Assembly (NCBI RefSeq): GCF_936916975.1
Contig: NZ_CAKZGO010000021.1
Span: 124,001 to 188,000 of the forward strand
Reading direction: 5' to 3'
DNA length: 64,000 bases
Origin: an uncultured Dongia sp.
GTDB taxonomy: Bacteria; Pseudomonadota; Alphaproteobacteria; Dongiales; Dongiaceae
The notes under the pieces are model-generated. The model searched no databases and was not told the origin of the DNA. It saw nothing but the letters and a program-made list of their open reading frames with translations. Shown in pieces: positions 63,074 to 64,000 of this stretch. The translations under genes were made by a program, and so were the position numbers. Every line of letters starts with the position of its first letter. Position 1 is the first letter of the stretch.

Positions 63074-64000
63074 AATTGTCTTCCACCGGCGCAGTCTCGA
63101 CAGGCTGCGCCGGTTTCGGGAAGCGCTGCAGAGCCCAAGGCCGCTGGCCGATGTCTGCTGCCCGGCGGATGGTAAAAGTGCCATCGCCATTGATCCAGAT
63201 GGCATGTGTGCCGTGCCGCCACAGATCAAAGAAATCGATCACATAATCGGCTGAGCGGCAGCCCGTCTCAATCGGCTCCAGGCTGATCACCAGTTTCGAT
63301 GACTGGCAGGCTGGTCCAGCGCCGGCTTCGGTCAGAGCCACAGCGACATAGCCCATTCGCGTATCGAATCGGCACCAAGCGGCCGTGCAGCTATCGCCAT
63401 TCTTCGCTGGTGGCAGAATGGCCGTCGCGGCGGTCTGCATCGCATCGATGCGGCGTTGATGGGTGTCAAGCGAAGGAGCGGCAACCGCTACCTTCGGAAA
63501 AGACAGCCGCTTAACTTGGGCATTGCGGCGCAGCCAGGTTTCGGCAGAGATTTTGGCAGCACGGCTGGAACTGAAGCGGTATTGCCCGTCCTCGTCGATG
63601 ACCGCGACCAGTTTTCCGTCGCCGGACGCGAGGATGTCGGGCGCTCGCTGTGTGAGGGGCGTCAGAAAGCCAAGGCCCAGCACAGCAAGGCCGAGCCATT
63701 TCAGGCGCCCGATGATCAGACACAGCCAGATCAAGCCTAAGCTCATCAGCAACAGGCCGACGACAGGGATAGCCGGCACCAGCACCACCGCACCCGGCCA
63801 GTCGGCAACCAGGTGCGCGATCCAGATGATGAGATCGCAGCCCCAGCCCATGGCTTGGAGCGGCCAGTGTTCCAGCCCGAACGGCATCGCAATGAGCGCC
63901 AGGACAGCGAGTGGCATTACCCAGAAGCCGGTCAAGGGCACAGCCAGCATATTGGCGGCGATGCCATAGAGTGTCAGGCGATCAAAGTGATAGGCGGCAT
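63030..64000 (-). CDS. comEC: ComEC/Rec2-like competence protein, C-terminal part
   Basis: About 323 aa of the C-terminal end; the 5' part runs past the window edge. The membrane-domain end reads [20 protein letters not shown], the conserved ComEC turn, followed by hydrophobic helices ([31 protein letters not shown]). After about residue 100 comes a soluble region without the beta-lactamase-like HxHxDH motif, so the C-terminal nuclease-like part is degenerate or different. ComEC is the inner-membrane DNA uptake channel. Downstream overlap with lexA is 44 bases. Confidence 0.78.
   Translation of the reverse strand, partial: AAYHFDRLTLYGIAANMLAVPLTGFWVMPLAVLALIAMPFGLEHWPLQAMGWGCDLIIWIAHLVADWPGAVVLVPAIPVVGLLLMSLGLIWLCLIIGRLKWLGLAVLGLGFLTPLTQRAPDILASGDGKLVAVIDEDGQYRFSSSRAAKISAETWLRRNAQVKRLSFPKVAVAAPSLDTHQRRIDAMQTAATAILPPAKNGDSCTAAWCRFDTRMGYVAVALTEAGAGPACQSSKLVISLEPIETGCRSADYVIDFFDLWRHGTHAIWINGDGTFTIRRAADIGQRPWALQRFPKPAQPVETAPVEDNSSTGASGRSDDPGS
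63085..63114. terminator. hairpin after lexA, inside comEC
   Basis: ACCGGCGCAG pairs with CTGCGCCGGT (perfect ten-base stem, ten-base loop), 11 bases after the lexA stop and followed by TTCGGG, so the T-run is short. It lies inside the coding sequence of the convergent comEC gene, so its sequence serves both functions. Confidence 0.5.

Overview
The window is a GC-rich, gene-dense stretch of a bacterial chromosome. It holds about 65 protein genes and shows no rRNA, tRNA, CRISPR array, insertion sequence or prophage. It looks like an alphaproteobacterium, probably Rhodospirillales in the broad sense. The evidence is a GAAC-N7-GAAC LexA operator in front of lexA, a ChoXWV/BetI/BetA choline locus, a siroheme synthase-DUF2849-sulfite reductase-DUF934 operon, the trpGDC-moaC-moeA-lexA-comEC order, and REP-like GTCATSCCCG palindromes between genes. 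The genus is not determined.

Layout. 1-8.9 kb: small metabolic genes (esterase, cytochrome b561, two GNAT acetyltransferases, a gene behind a Fur-type box, ferredoxin-NADP reductase, phenylalanine hydroxylase with a divergent Lrp-type regulator, ChaC-like cyclotransferase, homocysteine S-methyltransferase). 9-18 kb: argS, a leaderless YheO/DauR-type regulator with an aminotransferase, agmatine deiminase, aspS and rnd. 18-24.7 kb: choline uptake and oxidation (choX-choW-choV-HAD phosphatase, divergent betI-betA). 24.8-31 kb: two exporters, HIT protein, nucleosidase, photolyase, OmpW. 31-35 kb: sulfite reduction and siroheme operon, then a Zur-like Fur-family gene. 35-45.6 kb: phosphonate and amino-alcohol catabolism (tmpB-tmpA, LysR, phnY-phnA-phnW, LysR, a secreted orphan, and a kinase/class-III-aminotransferase fusion). 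45.6-64 kb: housekeeping genes (kdsA, pyrG, secG, tpiA, ppiD, trpE, trpGDC, moaC, moeA, lexA, comEC), interrupted by a minus-strand unit with a degenerate P-type ATPase, a YibQ-type polysaccharide deacetylase and a GNAT.

How the genes fit together. The 35-45.6 kb block would let the cell use 2-aminoethylphosphonate (PhnW, PhnY and PhnA giving acetate and phosphate) and its N-trimethyl analogue (TmpA and TmpB giving glycine betaine and phosphate). Glycine betaine is also the end point of the choline pathway 11 kb upstream, but betB is missing from that choline locus. The fusion protein joins a hydroxylysine-kinase-like domain to an ethanolamine-phosphate-phospho-lyase-like domain, which suggests a two-step phosphorylate-then-eliminate route for an amino alcohol.

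The most unusual objects are: (1) the 630-aa P-type ATPase homologue at 55497-57389, which keeps the fold but has lost every catalytic signature; (2) the kinase-lyase fusion beside two phosphonate pathways; (3) a siroheme synthase whose methyltransferase domain is a truncated remnant; and (4) an unrecognised protein under a strong Fur-type box. Coordinates come from reading frames and motifs by eye; no database search was run.
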